From JBGAPI01 sp044221335 (lineage in GTDB: Bacteria; Pseudomonadota; Gammaproteobacteria; Xanthomonadales; Ahniellaceae), in the NCBI GenBank assembly GCA_044221335.1, contig JBGAPI010000028.1:3481-67480 (forward strand): a stretch of 64,000 bases of DNA. Direction: 5' to 3'. Below are positions 1 to 8,652 of the stretch, in pieces; within the stretch, counting starts at the first letter, position 1; every line of letters starts with the position of its first letter. The notes beneath the pieces were generated by a model. That model ran no database searches. It saw only the letters and a program-made list of their open reading frames with translations, and was not told where the DNA came from. The position numbers and the translations under genes were made by a program.

Positions 1-79
1 GGGCGGCGGGTGCGGCGAACGCTACGCCGAGGGCGAGTGCGAGGGCGGCCAGGCTGGACGAATCGTTGGGATCACGCAT
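1..79 (-). CDS. Secreted protein, N-terminal fragment (runs off the window)
   Basis: An ATG at 79 on the minus strand is preceded by AAAGGAGTCGTC, a strong Shine-Dalgarno at good spacing. The 26 visible codons encode MRDPNDSSSLAALALALGVA followed by an Ala-rich stretch, which looks like a signal peptide or membrane anchor. The rest lies outside the window, so no function can be given. Confidence 0.6.
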   Translation of the reverse strand, partial: MRDPNDSSSLAALALALGVAFAAPAA

Positions 80-429
80 GACGACTCCTTTCGTTTTGGG
101 AGCAAACATCGCGACGCGTCGCCGTGACGCCGTTGGGCGAATAGCACGGGCGTGCGCCGTCGCCGGGAGGCCGCAGGGCTCTCCGGTCGATCCGGGAATG
201 CTTTTGACTCTCTCGAGCGATCCTGTCGCGGTGGAACGTCAATCGCGCCCGCCTCGCGTTCTCCCGTCGCCGGCGGGAGCGCCCAGGCGTGCAATTTCAC
301 TCCACGGCGGTGGCGGCGCCGTGCAGGGCTTTCGTTGGAACGATGACAGTGCGGCGGGAGCGCGTCCGCCGGGTCCGCACGCCGGAGCCGGTCCGGGTCG
401 CGAGCCCCGGGCCGCGGCGGTGGAGTCGA
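80..429. other. Intergenic stretch without a supported gene
   Basis: This 350-bp stretch lies between two minus-strand genes. The open frames in it lack ribosome binding sites and have shadow-type composition. I see no RNA gene and no clear hairpin terminator; it probably carries the promoter of the gene starting at 79. Confidence 0.4.
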
Positions 430-942
430 TCAGCTGCCGGGTCGGGTCGGCTTGTGCACGCGCTCGCTGTCGAACAAGGCCTGCTTGGTGACGTCCGCCT
501 GCTTCTGGCGTTCCTCGACGGTCATGCACAGGACGACCGGGCGATGGGAGCCGGTGACCTTCTCGCGCTCGCAAATCATCCGGTCCTTCTCGGAGTCGTT
601 GAGCACGGCGACGATTGCCTGGGTCTCGTTGAACAGCGCGACCTTCTGCGCGTCGTTGAGCGTATCCAGCGAGCGCACGTCCTGCAGCAGACGGCGGATC
701 TCGGCCTCGGAGGCCTCGATCCGATGGCGACCCTCGTCCTTCACGTGGCCATAGCCCTTTCCGCCGAGATCGGCGTTGAGCTTGTCGATCCACTGCAGGA
801 TCTCGTCGCGATTCATGTTGGAGATGGTCGGTCCGTGGCGGCTCGCGTACGGCGCCGCGCAGGCGATGCCGGCGACCAACAGCAGGGCCAGCGGCAGCGC
901 CGTGCGCAGTCCCGACATCGACGATCGGATGGCGTTCATCAT
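430..942 (-). CDS. Secreted hypothetical protein, paralogue of the next gene
   Basis: This 170-residue protein has an N-terminal signal peptide (hydrophobic core LPLALLLVAGIACA, cleavage probably after AAP). The mature part is predicted helical and carries a conserved block shared with the neighbour at 1002-1511: TIxNMxxxxIxxWxxxLNxDL, GYGHVKD, VLNDSEKDR and TGSHRPVV. Two cysteines bracket the TGSHRPVV block in both proteins, so a disulfide is plausible. The start is ATG-ATG preceded by GGGAGACAGCTC. I do not recognise the family. The tandem arrangement and about 50% visible identity point to a local gene duplication. Function is unknown, presumably periplasmic. Confidence 0.75.
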   Translation of the reverse strand: MMNAIRSSMSGLRTALPLALLLVAGIACAAPYASRHGPTISNMNRDEILQWIDKLNADLGGKGYGHVKDEGRHRIEASEAEIRRLLQDVRSLDTLNDAQKVALFNETQAIVAVLNDSEKDRMICEREKVTGSHRPVVLCMTVEERQKQADVTKQALFDSERVHKPTRPGS

Positions 943-1001
943 GAGCTGTCTCCCTCGGACGGACGAGTCGCGGGGCGTGACCGGCGCGCCCCGCGCGGCA
1001 C

Positions 1002-1511
1002 TCAGTTGCTCTTCATCGTCTGCTGCTGCTTCTGCAGGTCGAGGGCGGCCTTCTGGCTCTCCTCGCGGTTGTGGTCGCGCTCGGCGACCGTCATGCAGGA
1101 CACCACCGGACGGTGCGAGCCGGTCGGGTACTCGCGCACGCAGACCAGGCGGTCCTTCTCGGAGTCGTTGAGGACGCTGATGATCTTCTCGTTGGCGTTG
1201 AACAGCTCGACCCGCTGAGGCTCGGACAGCTCGTCGAGGGTTTTGACCCGACCGAGCAGGTTGCGGATGATGCCTTCGGCGCCTTCGATCTCGTGGCGGC
1301 CGTTGTCCTTCACGTGGCCGTAGGCCTTCTTGTCGTTGAGATCGCGGTTGAGCTGGTCGAGCCAGGACAGGATCTGGCCCTTGTCCATGTTCGCGATCGT
1401 CGGGGCGGACCGCGAGACGATGGCCTCGGCGAACGCCGGGGTGGAACCCACCAGGGCGGTACCCGCCACGGCGGCAGACAGGATCATCAGGGAGAGGGTG
1501 ATGCGCTTCAT
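1002..1511 (-). CDS. Secreted hypothetical protein, tandem paralogue
   Basis: The start was set at MKRITLSLMILSAAVAG (ATG at 1511, GGAG 11 bases upstream) because this gives a clean signal peptide ending at AFA. An in-frame upstream extension to 1547 lacks one. The 169-residue product shares with its downstream neighbour the motifs YGHVKDNGRHEIEGAE, VLNDSEKDRLVC and TGSHRPVVSCMT, including both conserved cysteines. Its C-terminus is Gln/Lys rich. It is separated by 59 bp from the paralogue and probably cotranscribed with it. No function is recognised. Confidence 0.75.
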   Translation of the reverse strand: MKRITLSLMILSAAVAGTALVGSTPAFAEAIVSRSAPTIANMDKGQILSWLDQLNRDLNDKKAYGHVKDNGRHEIEGAEGIIRNLLGRVKTLDELSEPQRVELFNANEKIISVLNDSEKDRLVCVREYPTGSHRPVVSCMTVAERDHNREESQKAALDLQKQQQTMKSN

Positions 1512-1790
1512 TGATTCACTCCGGGAGAGGGTCGTCGAAACTTCCAACGAAGGCTATCGTACGTTCGGCCTCGTTACAAGACCCGATTTCGCGTTCGCCG
1601 GCGAGCGCGAAAACGGGCCACTGGGACAGGGACGGTGCCGCCGGCGGAGAGGCGAGGGTCGGGTGTCGACTACCGGCAGCAGCTACGACGGTCTTCGCAG
1701 GGGAATGCGAATTAATACCCTTTGCGAGGCGCCTGCCAAGTGCCGGAAGCCGGAGAGGAGGTTGAAGATCGTCGCCGGACGATCTTCAAC

Positions 1791-3572
1791 CTAGCCGAAG
1801 CGGACGTCGTCCATCGCCATCAGGCTGCCGGCGCCGGCACGGATGGCGGCGGCGTGGGACAGCGTGCGCGGCAGGATGCGGGCGAAGAAGAAGCGGGCCG
1901 TCTCGCGCTTGGCGGCTGCGAACTCGGCGCCGTGCTGCGGTCCCAGGGCGGCCAGTTCGCGGACCCAGAAGTAGGCTTGGCTGACGTAGCCGGAATAGAA
2001 CAGGTAGTCGACCGCCGCGGCGCCGACCTCGTCCGCGTTCTTCGTCGCCGCCATTCCCACTTCCTGAGTGAGCGACTGCCATTCGCCCGCGAGCTTCGCC
2101 AGTGGCGCGACGAACTCCGCGAGGTCCGCGTTGCCCTGCTGGCGCGCACAGAATTCGCCGATCTCGGTCAGGAACAGCCGCAGGCCGGCCGCCTGCGCCT
2201 GCATGATCTTGCGGCCGAGCAGGTCCAGTGCCTGGATCTGGGTGGTGCCCTCGTAGATCGTGGTGATGCGGGCGTCGCGGGCGAACTGCTCCATCCCCCA
2301 TTCCTTGATGTAGCCATGGCCGCCGAAGATCTGGACGGCGTGGTAGGTGTTCTCGACGGCCTGCTCGGTCAGGATCGCCTTGACGATCGGCGTGAGGAAG
2401 CCGAGCAGGTCGTCGGCGTTCTTGCGCGCCGCGGCGTCCTCCGACTTCGCTCCGATGTCGACCAGCGTGCAGGCGTAGAGCGCCAGCGCGCGGCCCGATT
2501 CGATCGTCGCCTTCTGGGTCAGCAGCATGCGGCGGATGTCGGGATGCACGATCAGCGGATCGGCCGGCTTGTCCGGACGCTTGGGGCCGGTCAGCGAACG
2601 CATCTGCAGGCGGTCGCGCGCATAGGCCAGCGCGTTCTGGTAGGCGCGCTCGGACAGCGCGAGGCCCTGCAGTCCGACCGCGAGGCGGGCGGTGTTCATC
2701 ATGATGAACATCGCGTTCAAGCCCTTGTTCGGCGCTCCGATCAGATAGCCCTCGGCGCCGTCGAAGTTCATCACGCAGGTGGCGGAGGCCTTGATCCCCA
2801 TCTTGTGCTCGATCGAGCCGCAGGCGACCGCGTTGCGCTCGCCCATGGTGCCGTCGCGGGCGACCTTGAACTTCGGCACGATGAACAGCGAGATGCCCTT
2901 GGTGCCCGGCGGCGCGTCCGGCAGGCGCGCCAGCACGAGATGCACGATGTTCTCGGTCATGTCGTGCTCGCCGGCGGTGATGAAGATCTTGGTGCCGAAG
3001 ACCTTGTAGGTGCCGTCGGCCGCGGGCTCGACGCGGGTCTTCAGCAGGCCGAGGTCGGAGCCGCAGTGCGGCTCGGTCAGGCACATCGTGCCGGTCCACT
3101 TGCCCTCGATGATCCTGGTCAGGAACACGTCCTTCTGCCACGGCTCGCCGACGTGTTTCAGCGACTCGGTGGCGCCGTGCGAGAGCAGCGGGTACATGCC
3201 CCAGGACAGGTTGGCCGAATCGATCATCTCCTTCACCGCGGCGCCCAGCGATTCCGGCAGGCCCTGGCCGCCGTATTCCGGTTCACCGACGAGGCCGGTC
3301 CAGCCGCCCTCGATGAACTGAGCGTAGGCCTCCTTGAAGCCCTTCGGCGTGCGCACCGTGCCGTTGTCGAAGTGGCAGCCCTCGTCGTCGCCGGACTTGT
3401 TGAGCGGCGCCAGCACCTGCTCGGTGAACTTCGCGCCCTCGTCGAGGATCGCGTCGATCACGTCGGCGGTCGCGGCGTTGAACGCGGGAATGGACTGGTA
3501 CAGCGCTTCCACGCCGAGCACGTCGCGGAGGACGAAGCGCATGTCGTCGAGGGGGGCTTTGTACTTGCTCAT
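1791..3572 (-). CDS. Acyl-CoA dehydrogenase (large type with C-terminal extension)
   Basis: The 593-residue product is a flavin-dependent acyl-CoA dehydrogenase, which introduces the 2,3 double bond in fatty acyl-CoA or related thioesters. Visible signatures are the N-terminal helical domain, the FAD-loop segment CLTEPHCGSDLGLLKT, the middle-domain KIFITAGEHD and the C-terminal YEGTTQIQALDLLGRK near residue 440, where the Glu is the expected catalytic base. The extra roughly 130 C-terminal residues and total length match the subgroup that includes DmdC-like and long-chain FadE-like enzymes rather than the 380-residue short enzymes. I chose MSKYKAPLDDMRF at 3572; the upstream frame reads through repeat DNA. 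It appears monocistronic. Substrate chain length cannot be inferred. Confidence 0.9.
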   Translation of the reverse strand: MSKYKAPLDDMRFVLRDVLGVEALYQSIPAFNAATADVIDAILDEGAKFTEQVLAPLNKSGDDEGCHFDNGTVRTPKGFKEAYAQFIEGGWTGLVGEPEYGGQGLPESLGAAVKEMIDSANLSWGMYPLLSHGATESLKHVGEPWQKDVFLTRIIEGKWTGTMCLTEPHCGSDLGLLKTRVEPAADGTYKVFGTKIFITAGEHDMTENIVHLVLARLPDAPPGTKGISLFIVPKFKVARDGTMGERNAVACGSIEHKMGIKASATCVMNFDGAEGYLIGAPNKGLNAMFIMMNTARLAVGLQGLALSERAYQNALAYARDRLQMRSLTGPKRPDKPADPLIVHPDIRRMLLTQKATIESGRALALYACTLVDIGAKSEDAAARKNADDLLGFLTPIVKAILTEQAVENTYHAVQIFGGHGYIKEWGMEQFARDARITTIYEGTTQIQALDLLGRKIMQAQAAGLRLFLTEIGEFCARQQGNADLAEFVAPLAKLAGEWQSLTQEVGMAATKNADEVGAAAVDYLFYSGYVSQAYFWVRELAALGPQHGAEFAAAKRETARFFFARILPRTLSHAAAIRAGAGSLMAMDDVRFG

Positions 3573-3602
3573 GGCGGGGCCTCGTGAAGGTCGGCTGGAG
3601 AC

Positions 3603-3896
3603 AGGGCTGAAGGCTGAGGGCCGAGGGCAGAAACGACCTCGGCGGCTGGGTGCCGAGTGTCGCTGCTTCGATCGGCGCTTCCAAGAGCGGCGTTTGAATC
3701 GTTTTCGAAATGGAAGCCCGTCATTGCGAACGCAGCGGAGCAATCCGGCGCCTTCGCTCTGCGCGGCGCCAGAGCAAGAGCCAAGGCGCTGGTTTGCTTC
3801 GTCGTCGCTGCGCTCCTCCTCGCAATGACGGGGGACTTTCTGGGCTCTGGGCCCTGGATCGAGCCTTGAGGGTGGTGCGTCCAAGACGCACCCTAC
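3603..3896. repeat. Composite repeat: 7-bp array, CATTGCGA element, 7-bp array, REP hairpin
   Basis: Four units of the AGGGCTG type run at 3603-3630. A palindromic element bounded by CCCGTCATTGCGA and CGCAATGACGGG occupies 3717-3834. Three CTGGGCT-type units follow at 3840-3860. A hairpin GGTGCGTC-CAA-GACGCACC then lies at 3874-3892, followed by CCTAC (GTAG on the minus strand). The whole fills the space between the dehydrogenase and the lipoprotein gene; no gene is supported here. Confidence 0.85.
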
Positions 3897-3924
3897 CTTG
3901 GGCCCTCAGCCCACAGTCCAACGA

Positions 3925-4401
3925 CTAGCGAAACTCGCCCGGCTTCCCCGGCACCGGCGACAGCTGCCCGTCCCGCTTCAGCTCCGATTCGCCGGAAGGC
4001 TTCGCCGCGTGGACGCGGCCGCCGAGGTGGTAGTTGACCGAGGCGCCGCGATTGGTCGCGGCTTCGAGTTCGCGGCGAAGCGCAGCGGCGTCGTCGGCCG
4101 ACAGTGCGATGGCGACGTCCACCGGTTCGCCCTGGTGGGGCGACACGTCGAGGTTGAGCGTTGCCGCAGTGCACGCGAGAGTGCGGCCTGCGATCGTGAG
4201 CGTGCACTCGACGCGGTCGAAGGTGGTGTCGACATCGCTGAAGTTCTGCACCCGCAACTTCAGCTTCAGTGCCGAGTCGCCGGACCAGGTCAGGCCGGCG
4301 ACGGTGGCGCCGGGTGGATTGACCCGCTTCACCGGCCCGCAGGCCGCGAGAGCCAGGCCGAGCAGCGTCAGGGTCGTCAGGGCGCGAAGCGCATGCGGCA
4401 T
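3925..4401 (-). CDS. LEA14-like (water stress / hypersensitive response) lipoprotein
   Basis: The 158-residue product begins with a lipoprotein signal (LTLLGLALAAC, Cys at about residue 21), so it should be membrane-anchored. The mature part, LKLKLRVQNFSDVDTTFDRVE and a later VDVAIALSADDAAAL, matches the single beta-sandwich LEA type 2 / WHy domain found in many proteobacterial lipoproteins. GAGGAAG lies 8 bases before the ATG. The biochemical role of these proteins is unknown. It is flanked by repeat DNA on one side and a divergent nuclease-like gene on the other. Confidence 0.75.
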   Translation of the reverse strand: MPHALRALTTLTLLGLALAACGPVKRVNPPGATVAGLTWSGDSALKLKLRVQNFSDVDTTFDRVECTLTIAGRTLACTAATLNLDVSPHQGEPVDVAIALSADDAAALRRELEAATNRGASVNYHLGGRVHAAKPSGESELKRDGQLSPVPGKPGEFR

Positions 4402-4549
4402 GGCGGTGCTTCCTCGGAGTGATCGTGCAATCTAGTGGCTGTTCGGCGCACCGGTAAAGTATCCCCGTCGCGGGTGGAGGCGACGTTAATCCATCGTGTC
4501 GATCGCCGTCCGACTTGTCGCGCTTCGGGCGGGGGGCTAGCCTCCGCGG

Positions 4550-5347
4550 ATGACCGTCGCCGGTGCCGCCCAACGTCCTCCGTACAGCCGCGCGCAGCGC
4601 CGCCTGCGCGTGGTCAGCTTCAACATCCAGGCGGGCGCCAGTACCGAGCACTATCGGCAGTACGTGACCCGCGGCTGGCAGCACGTGCTGCCGCATCCGG
4701 CCAAGCGGCGCAACCTCGCCAAGGTCGCCGATGCGCTCACCGACTTCGACCTGGTCGGGCTGCAGGAAGCCGACGGCGGCAGTCTCCGCTCCGGCTTCCA
4801 GAACCAGGTCGAGGTACTGGCCGAAGCCGCCGGATTCCCGTTCTGGACCTTCCAGGCGAATCGCAAGGTCGGCCGCATCGCGACCTCGAGCAATGGCCTG
4901 CTGTCGCGCTACGCGCCGAGCGCGGTGCTCGATCATCGCCTGCCCAGCACGATCAAGGGCCGCGGCGTGCTGGAGGTGCGCTTCGGTCATTCCGAGCGCG
5001 GCCTTCGGATCTACGTCGCCCACCTGTCGCTGACCGCCAATGCGCGCCGCCGGCAGGCCGACTACCTGTCGTCGATCATCGGTCATCATCCCTATGTCGT
5101 GATGATGGGCGACCTCAACTGCGAGGACGATGGCGCGGAGCTCAGGGAGCTCTACGCGCGCACCGATCTCGTCCCTGCCGACCGCCGGGTGCAGACCTTC
5201 CCGAGCTGGAACCCGCGCCGGGCGATCGACCACATCCTCATTTCGAAGTCGCTCACCGTCGTCGAGCGCTCGGCGCTGCCTCTGGCGGTGTCGGACCATC
5301 TGCCGCTGGCGGTGGAGGTGGAGTTGCCGGTGGGCTGCGAACTCTGA
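4550..5347 (+). CDS. Endonuclease/exonuclease/phosphatase-fold hydrolase
   Basis: This 265-residue protein has the DNase-I-like fold. The expected motifs occur in order: VVSFNIQAG (metal-binding Asn), LVGLQEAD (metal-binding Glu), VAHLSLTANARRRQADYL, MMGDLNCEDD (Asp/Asn pair), RRAIDHILIS and the terminal VSDHLPLAVEVEL (catalytic Asp-His). There is no signal peptide, so it is cytosolic. The family covers DNases, sphingomyelinase-like and phosphoinositide-like phosphatases, so the substrate is open. It is divergent from the lipoprotein gene with 148 bp between. Confidence 0.85.
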   Translation: MTVAGAAQRPPYSRAQRRLRVVSFNIQAGASTEHYRQYVTRGWQHVLPHPAKRRNLAKVADALTDFDLVGLQEADGGSLRSGFQNQVEVLAEAAGFPFWTFQANRKVGRIATSSNGLLSRYAPSAVLDHRLPSTIKGRGVLEVRFGHSERGLRIYVAHLSLTANARRRQADYLSSIIGHHPYVVMMGDLNCEDDGAELRELYARTDLVPADRRVQTFPSWNPRRAIDHILISKSLTVVERSALPLAVSDHLPLAVEVELPVGCEL

Positions 5348-5442
5348 TCGGCGGTCGTGGGAGCGGCTTCAGCCGCGATGGCGACGCGCCGCGACGTCGC
5401 GAGTCGGGCCTTCGTGCGCTTCATTCGGCAGCGGTGGGGCGA

Positions 5443-5462
5443 TGCGCGCAGGGCGCGCCCTA
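5443..5462 (-). repeat. GTAG-type REP palindrome overlapping a stop codon
   Basis: Read on the minus strand this is TAGGGCGCGCCCTGCGCGC then ATCGCC. It fits the pattern of better copies elsewhere in the window (GTAG, 7-bp stem, 3-base loop, stem, ATCGC). The TAG at 5460-5462 is the stop codon of the HAD gene. Confidence 0.6.
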
Positions 5463-6050
5463 GGCCGGCATCGTGCGGTAGTGCCGCTCGTGCGCCAGCG
5501 CCAGCATCGGCACGTCCTCCGGAGTGTCGCCATACGCATGGACGCGGTCGAAGGCGGCGAGATCGCATTTCTCGCGAACGCGACGGATCTTCTCGTCGAG
5601 CACGCACTGCGTTCCGGCGTAGCGACCGGTCAGGCGGCCGTCGCGGCGTTCCAGCGACGACGCGACCAGTTCGAGGCTGTGGGCGTCGCACCAGGGCTGG
5701 AGATACTCCGCGAAGGCGCCGGAAACGACGACCACGCGGTCGCCGCGGGCGCGATGCCAGGCGATCCGCGCCAGCGACTCCGGGCGGACAACGGTCGGCA
5801 GGTAGTCGTCGGCGAAACGCCGGGCTGCCGCGTCGAAGACATCGGCGTCGAGTCCACGGAAGGCGACGCGCACGACCGCTGCACGCACGGTGGTGCCGGA
5901 GACGAGGCCGAGCCGGTAGCCGATCACCAGCGGCGCCAGCAGCACGCCGCCGAGCCGCACGCGCCAGCGCGGGGCGAGGGCTTTCACGAAGGGGCCGAAG
6001 GACTCGCCGGTGGTGATCGTGCCGTCGAAGTCGAAGAGGGCGAGGTCCAT
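5460..6050 (-). CDS. HAD-IB family phosphatase (SerB-like)
   Basis: The 196-residue product has all four HAD motifs: FDFDGTITTGESF (nucleophile Asp at about residue 7), VVVVSGAF (motif II Ser), the Lys in VLDEKIRRV (motif III) and YGDTPEDVPML (motif IV). The helical cap and the pattern DFDGTIT match the HAD-IB group, which contains phosphoserine phosphatase and its relatives; the true substrate is unknown. The ORF ends in a REP palindrome that supplies its TAG. It lies upstream of tolC's 3' end in the same direction, with a REP doublet between. Confidence 0.85.
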   Translation of the reverse strand: MDLALFDFDGTITTGESFGPFVKALAPRWRVRLGGVLLAPLVIGYRLGLVSGTTVRAAVVRVAFRGLDADVFDAAARRFADDYLPTVVRPESLARIAWHRARGDRVVVVSGAFAEYLQPWCDAHSLELVASSLERRDGRLTGRYAGTQCVLDEKIRRVREKCDLAAFDRVHAYGDTPEDVPMLALAHERHYRTMPA

Positions 6051-6057
6051 GACACGA

Positions 6058-6116
6058 GGCGGGCCCTGCCCGCCATTGCCGAGACGAATTGCGATAGCGG
6101 GCAGTGCCCGTCCTAC
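6058..6116. repeat. REP doublet (inverted pair, REPIN-like)
   Basis: A plus-oriented hairpin GGCGGGC-CCT-GCCCGCC followed by ATTGCC and a minus-oriented GTAGGACGGGCACTGCCCGC face each other about 15-20 bp apart. The TAG of the second copy (6113-6115) is the stop codon of tolC. Confidence 0.75.
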
Positions 6117-7507
6117 TTCAAGAGCGCGTTGACCTTCTGCAGGTCGTCCACCGCGATCACGCCGGCCGCCTGCTTCAGCTTCAGGCCGTTGAGAACGTAC
6201 TGGTGGCGGGCACGGGCGAACTCGCGCTGGGCCGCATAGAGGTTCTGCTCGGACAGCAGCACGTCGACGATGGTGCGGGTGCCGACCTCGAAGCCGGCCT
6301 GGGTGGCCTCGAGCGCGCTCTGCGCGGAGACCAGGGCCTGCTTGCGGGCCTCGACTTCGCTGGCGCCGGCGACCGCCGAGCGGTAGGCGCTGCGGGTCTG
6401 GCGGGTGACGTCGCGGCGGGTCGCCTCGAGGTTGTCGTCGGCGGCATCGCGATTGGCGACCGCCTGATGGACCTTCGACTGGGTCGCGAAGCCGGAGAAG
6501 ATCGGCACGGTCAGCTGCAGCGTGAAGCTGTTGCCTTCCGAACTGGAGGTGCCGGGGAAGGTGAAGGTGCCGGAGGAGCGGTCACCCCACACGTCCTGGT
6601 TGCTGTAGCCGGCGGACGCACTGAGGTACGGCAGGTGGCCGGCGTACGCGGTCTTGACGTCATGGCGTGCGGCGTCGACGCTGTACTGCCGCGAGGCCAG
6701 TGTCGGACTGTGGTCCACCGCGGTCTTCACCCAGGCCTCGACATCGGCCGGTTCCGGAGCCGCCAGTGGGATGTCGACGGCCATCGGCGCGAGTTCGGTG
6801 ACCGGCGCGCCGGTCAGCTGGGTCAGTGCCTCGTAGGCATCGTCGAGCTGGTTCTGCGCGAGGATGTGGCTCGCGCGGGACGCATCGAAGCGGGCCTGCG
6901 CCTCGTGCACGTCGGTGATCGCCGAGAGACCCACCTCGAAGCGCTGGTTGGCCTGCTCGAGCTGGCGACCGACCGCCTTCTCTTCGGCGACCGACGCGTC
7001 GAGGTTGGTTTTCGCGGTGAGCGCGTCGAAGTAGGCCTGGGCGACGCGGGTGAACAGCGCGTCGAGCGCGGCCTGGTAGTCGGCGTCGGACTTGGAGGAC
7101 AGCGAGCGGGCGCTGTCCAGCCGGGTGTAGTTGGAGTAGTTGTAGATCGTCTGGTCGAGCTGGACGCGATAGGTCCGGGTCCGCAGGTCGCTGGAGCCGC
7201 TGCGCTGACCGAACGACACCGTGCCGTCCGGATTCGGGGACGAATCGAGCTGCTGCGAGCGGCCCGTGCTGTCGTTCAGCGAGGCCGTCCCGGTGACCTG
7301 CGGCAGCAGCGCCGAGCGCGCCTGCACCACGCCCTCGGCGGACGCGCGACGGCCGGCCTCGGCGGCCTTCAGGGTCGGATCGCTCTGCCGCGCCATCTGG
7401 TAGACGTCGAACAGGTCCGCGGCGCGGGCGGCGGGAGCCAGTGCGGCGACCAGGGCGACGGCCAGCGCGGTGCGGACGGCGATGCGAATGCTGCTGCGGA
7501 CGGGCAT
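6113..7507 (-). CDS. tolC: TolC-family outer membrane efflux protein
   Basis: The 464-residue product starts at MPVRSSIRIAVRTALAVALV (ATG at 7507, GGAG upstream) with a signal peptide ending AARA. It contains the two internally repeated TolC/OEP domains: DLFDVYQMARQSDPTLKAAEAGR opens the first and DVEAWVKTAVDHSPTLASRQYSVDAARHDVK the second. The regions between are long coiled-coil helices, and the end is GLKLKQAAGVIAVDDLQKVNALL. It forms the outer-membrane channel-tunnel of tripartite pumps and type I secretion. The RND adaptor/permease pair a few kb away on the same strand lacks its own outer-membrane factor and may use this one. It follows the pcm-like gene by 23 bp, an arrangement common in xanthomonads. 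Confidence 0.93.
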   Translation of the reverse strand: MPVRSSIRIAVRTALAVALVAALAPAARAADLFDVYQMARQSDPTLKAAEAGRRASAEGVVQARSALLPQVTGTASLNDSTGRSQQLDSSPNPDGTVSFGQRSGSSDLRTRTYRVQLDQTIYNYSNYTRLDSARSLSSKSDADYQAALDALFTRVAQAYFDALTAKTNLDASVAEEKAVGRQLEQANQRFEVGLSAITDVHEAQARFDASRASHILAQNQLDDAYEALTQLTGAPVTELAPMAVDIPLAAPEPADVEAWVKTAVDHSPTLASRQYSVDAARHDVKTAYAGHLPYLSASAGYSNQDVWGDRSSGTFTFPGTSSSEGNSFTLQLTVPIFSGFATQSKVHQAVANRDAADDNLEATRRDVTRQTRSAYRSAVAGASEVEARKQALVSAQSALEATQAGFEVGTRTIVDVLLSEQNLYAAQREFARARHQYVLNGLKLKQAAGVIAVDDLQKVNALLK

Positions 7508-7530
7508 GTACGACTCTCCGGAAAAGGGGT

Positions 7531-8193
7531 TCAGAGCACGAAGCGCGCGGGCGGCGCGGCGTGCGACAGGTAGGGCAGGTCGGTCTCGAACAGACTTTCG
7601 ATGCGGAAGTCGTGCTCGGAGTTGCGGCGGATCAGGACGGCCTCCATCACCGGCGACTCGCCGCGGACGATGAACAGGCGGCCGCCGACATTGAGCCATT
7701 CGCGCCAGCGCGACGGGATCGTGGCCACCGCGGCACCGACGCAGATCACGTTGAACTTCTGGCCGGGATCGAAGCCCTCGGCGAGCACGTCGCGGCACTC
7801 GATCCGCACGTTGCTGTAGCCGGCCGACGCGACCCGGGCGCGGGCGGACTCGACCATCGCGGCGTCGGCATCGAAGGAGAGCACCTCGCGGCCGAGTTCG
7901 GCCATGCAGGCCGTGAGGTAGCCGCTGCCGGTGCCGATCTCGAGCACGCAGTCACCCGGCTCGATCGCGAGTGCCTGCAGGCAGCGCCCCTCGACCACCG
8001 GTTTCATCATCGACTGGCCGCCGGAAAGTGGCAGCGCGACGTCGGCGAAGGCCAGCTGGCGGTGCTGCGGCGGCACGAAGTCCTCGCGGCGCACCTTCTT
8101 CATCGCGTCGAGCACGCGCAGGTCCAGCACCTCCCAGGTGCGGACCTGCTGTTCGATCATGTTGAAGCGGGCGCGTTCGAAGTCGAGCGACAT
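7531..8193 (-). CDS. pcm: Protein-L-isoaspartate O-methyltransferase family protein
   Basis: This 220-residue SAM-dependent methyltransferase carries the Pcm signatures NMIEQQVRTWEVLD, REDFVPPQHRQLAFAD, the substrate-loop GGQSMMKPVVEGRCLQAL and motif I VLEIGTGSGYLTA. It is cytosolic. The typical enzyme repairs L-isoaspartyl residues in aged proteins. The PL-S-GGQS-motif is slightly changed (canonical Pcm has GxGQTISQP), and a subgroup of Pcm-like proteins next to tolC may have a different target. The gene starts the transcription unit that continues into tolC. Confidence 0.85.
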   Translation of the reverse strand: MSLDFERARFNMIEQQVRTWEVLDLRVLDAMKKVRREDFVPPQHRQLAFADVALPLSGGQSMMKPVVEGRCLQALAIEPGDCVLEIGTGSGYLTACMAELGREVLSFDADAAMVESARARVASAGYSNVRIECRDVLAEGFDPGQKFNVICVGAAVATIPSRWREWLNVGGRLFIVRGESPVMEAVLIRRNSEHDFRIESLFETDLPYLSHAAPPARFVL

Positions 8194-8366
8194 GGGATTC
8201 TCACAAGCTCAAGGGAAGTCGGACAGGCTATGCCGGATGTCCCTCGTTATCAACTGGAAGGCTGGCGGATGGGGTTCCCGGGTCCGTAGTGCCGGAAGTC
8301 ATCTGGGGAAATTGGTCATGGTGTACGGTTTCGGTGTGCGCGGTGTGCGGTTCCGCTCCGCGCGTC

Positions 8367-8390
8367 GTAGGGCGGCCACCGGCCGCCTAT
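8367..8390 (+). repeat. GTAG-type REP palindrome
   Basis: GTAG at 8367-8370 is followed by a perfect 7-bp stem GGCGGCC-ACC-GGCCGCC and then TATGCG. Confidence 0.8.
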
Positions 8391-8417
8391 GCGAAGCGCT
8401 TCGTCGATGTGGTGAGA

Positions 8418-8594
8418 TGTAGGGCCCAGGGCCCAGGGCCCAGGGCACAGTTGGACTGAAGTGTTCGACATGGCCGTGCTTCGGTTCGAGCGCGCATCAT
8501 CTCGATGTCGCCGAGCCTTCTTGCCGAGGCGGCCAATGCAAGATCGACAGCCTTCCACTCTGGCCTCACCCCCGACTGGGCCCTGGGCCCTACA
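8418..8594. repeat. 19-bp perfect inverted repeats flanking 139 bp
   Basis: TGTAGGGCCCAGGGCCCAG at 8418-8436 is matched by its exact reverse complement at 8576-8594. The left arm continues as a 7-bp-period array (AGGGCCC three times, then AGGGCAC, 8421-8448). The enclosed 139 bp has no supported coding frame. The rest of the 459-bp gap between pcm and the RND permease shows nothing else. Confidence 0.75.
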
Positions 8595-8652
8595 GCCGCA
8601 ACCGACCAACGAAGCGCACGACCCATCCAAACGTTGACGCAACGACGAAGCC

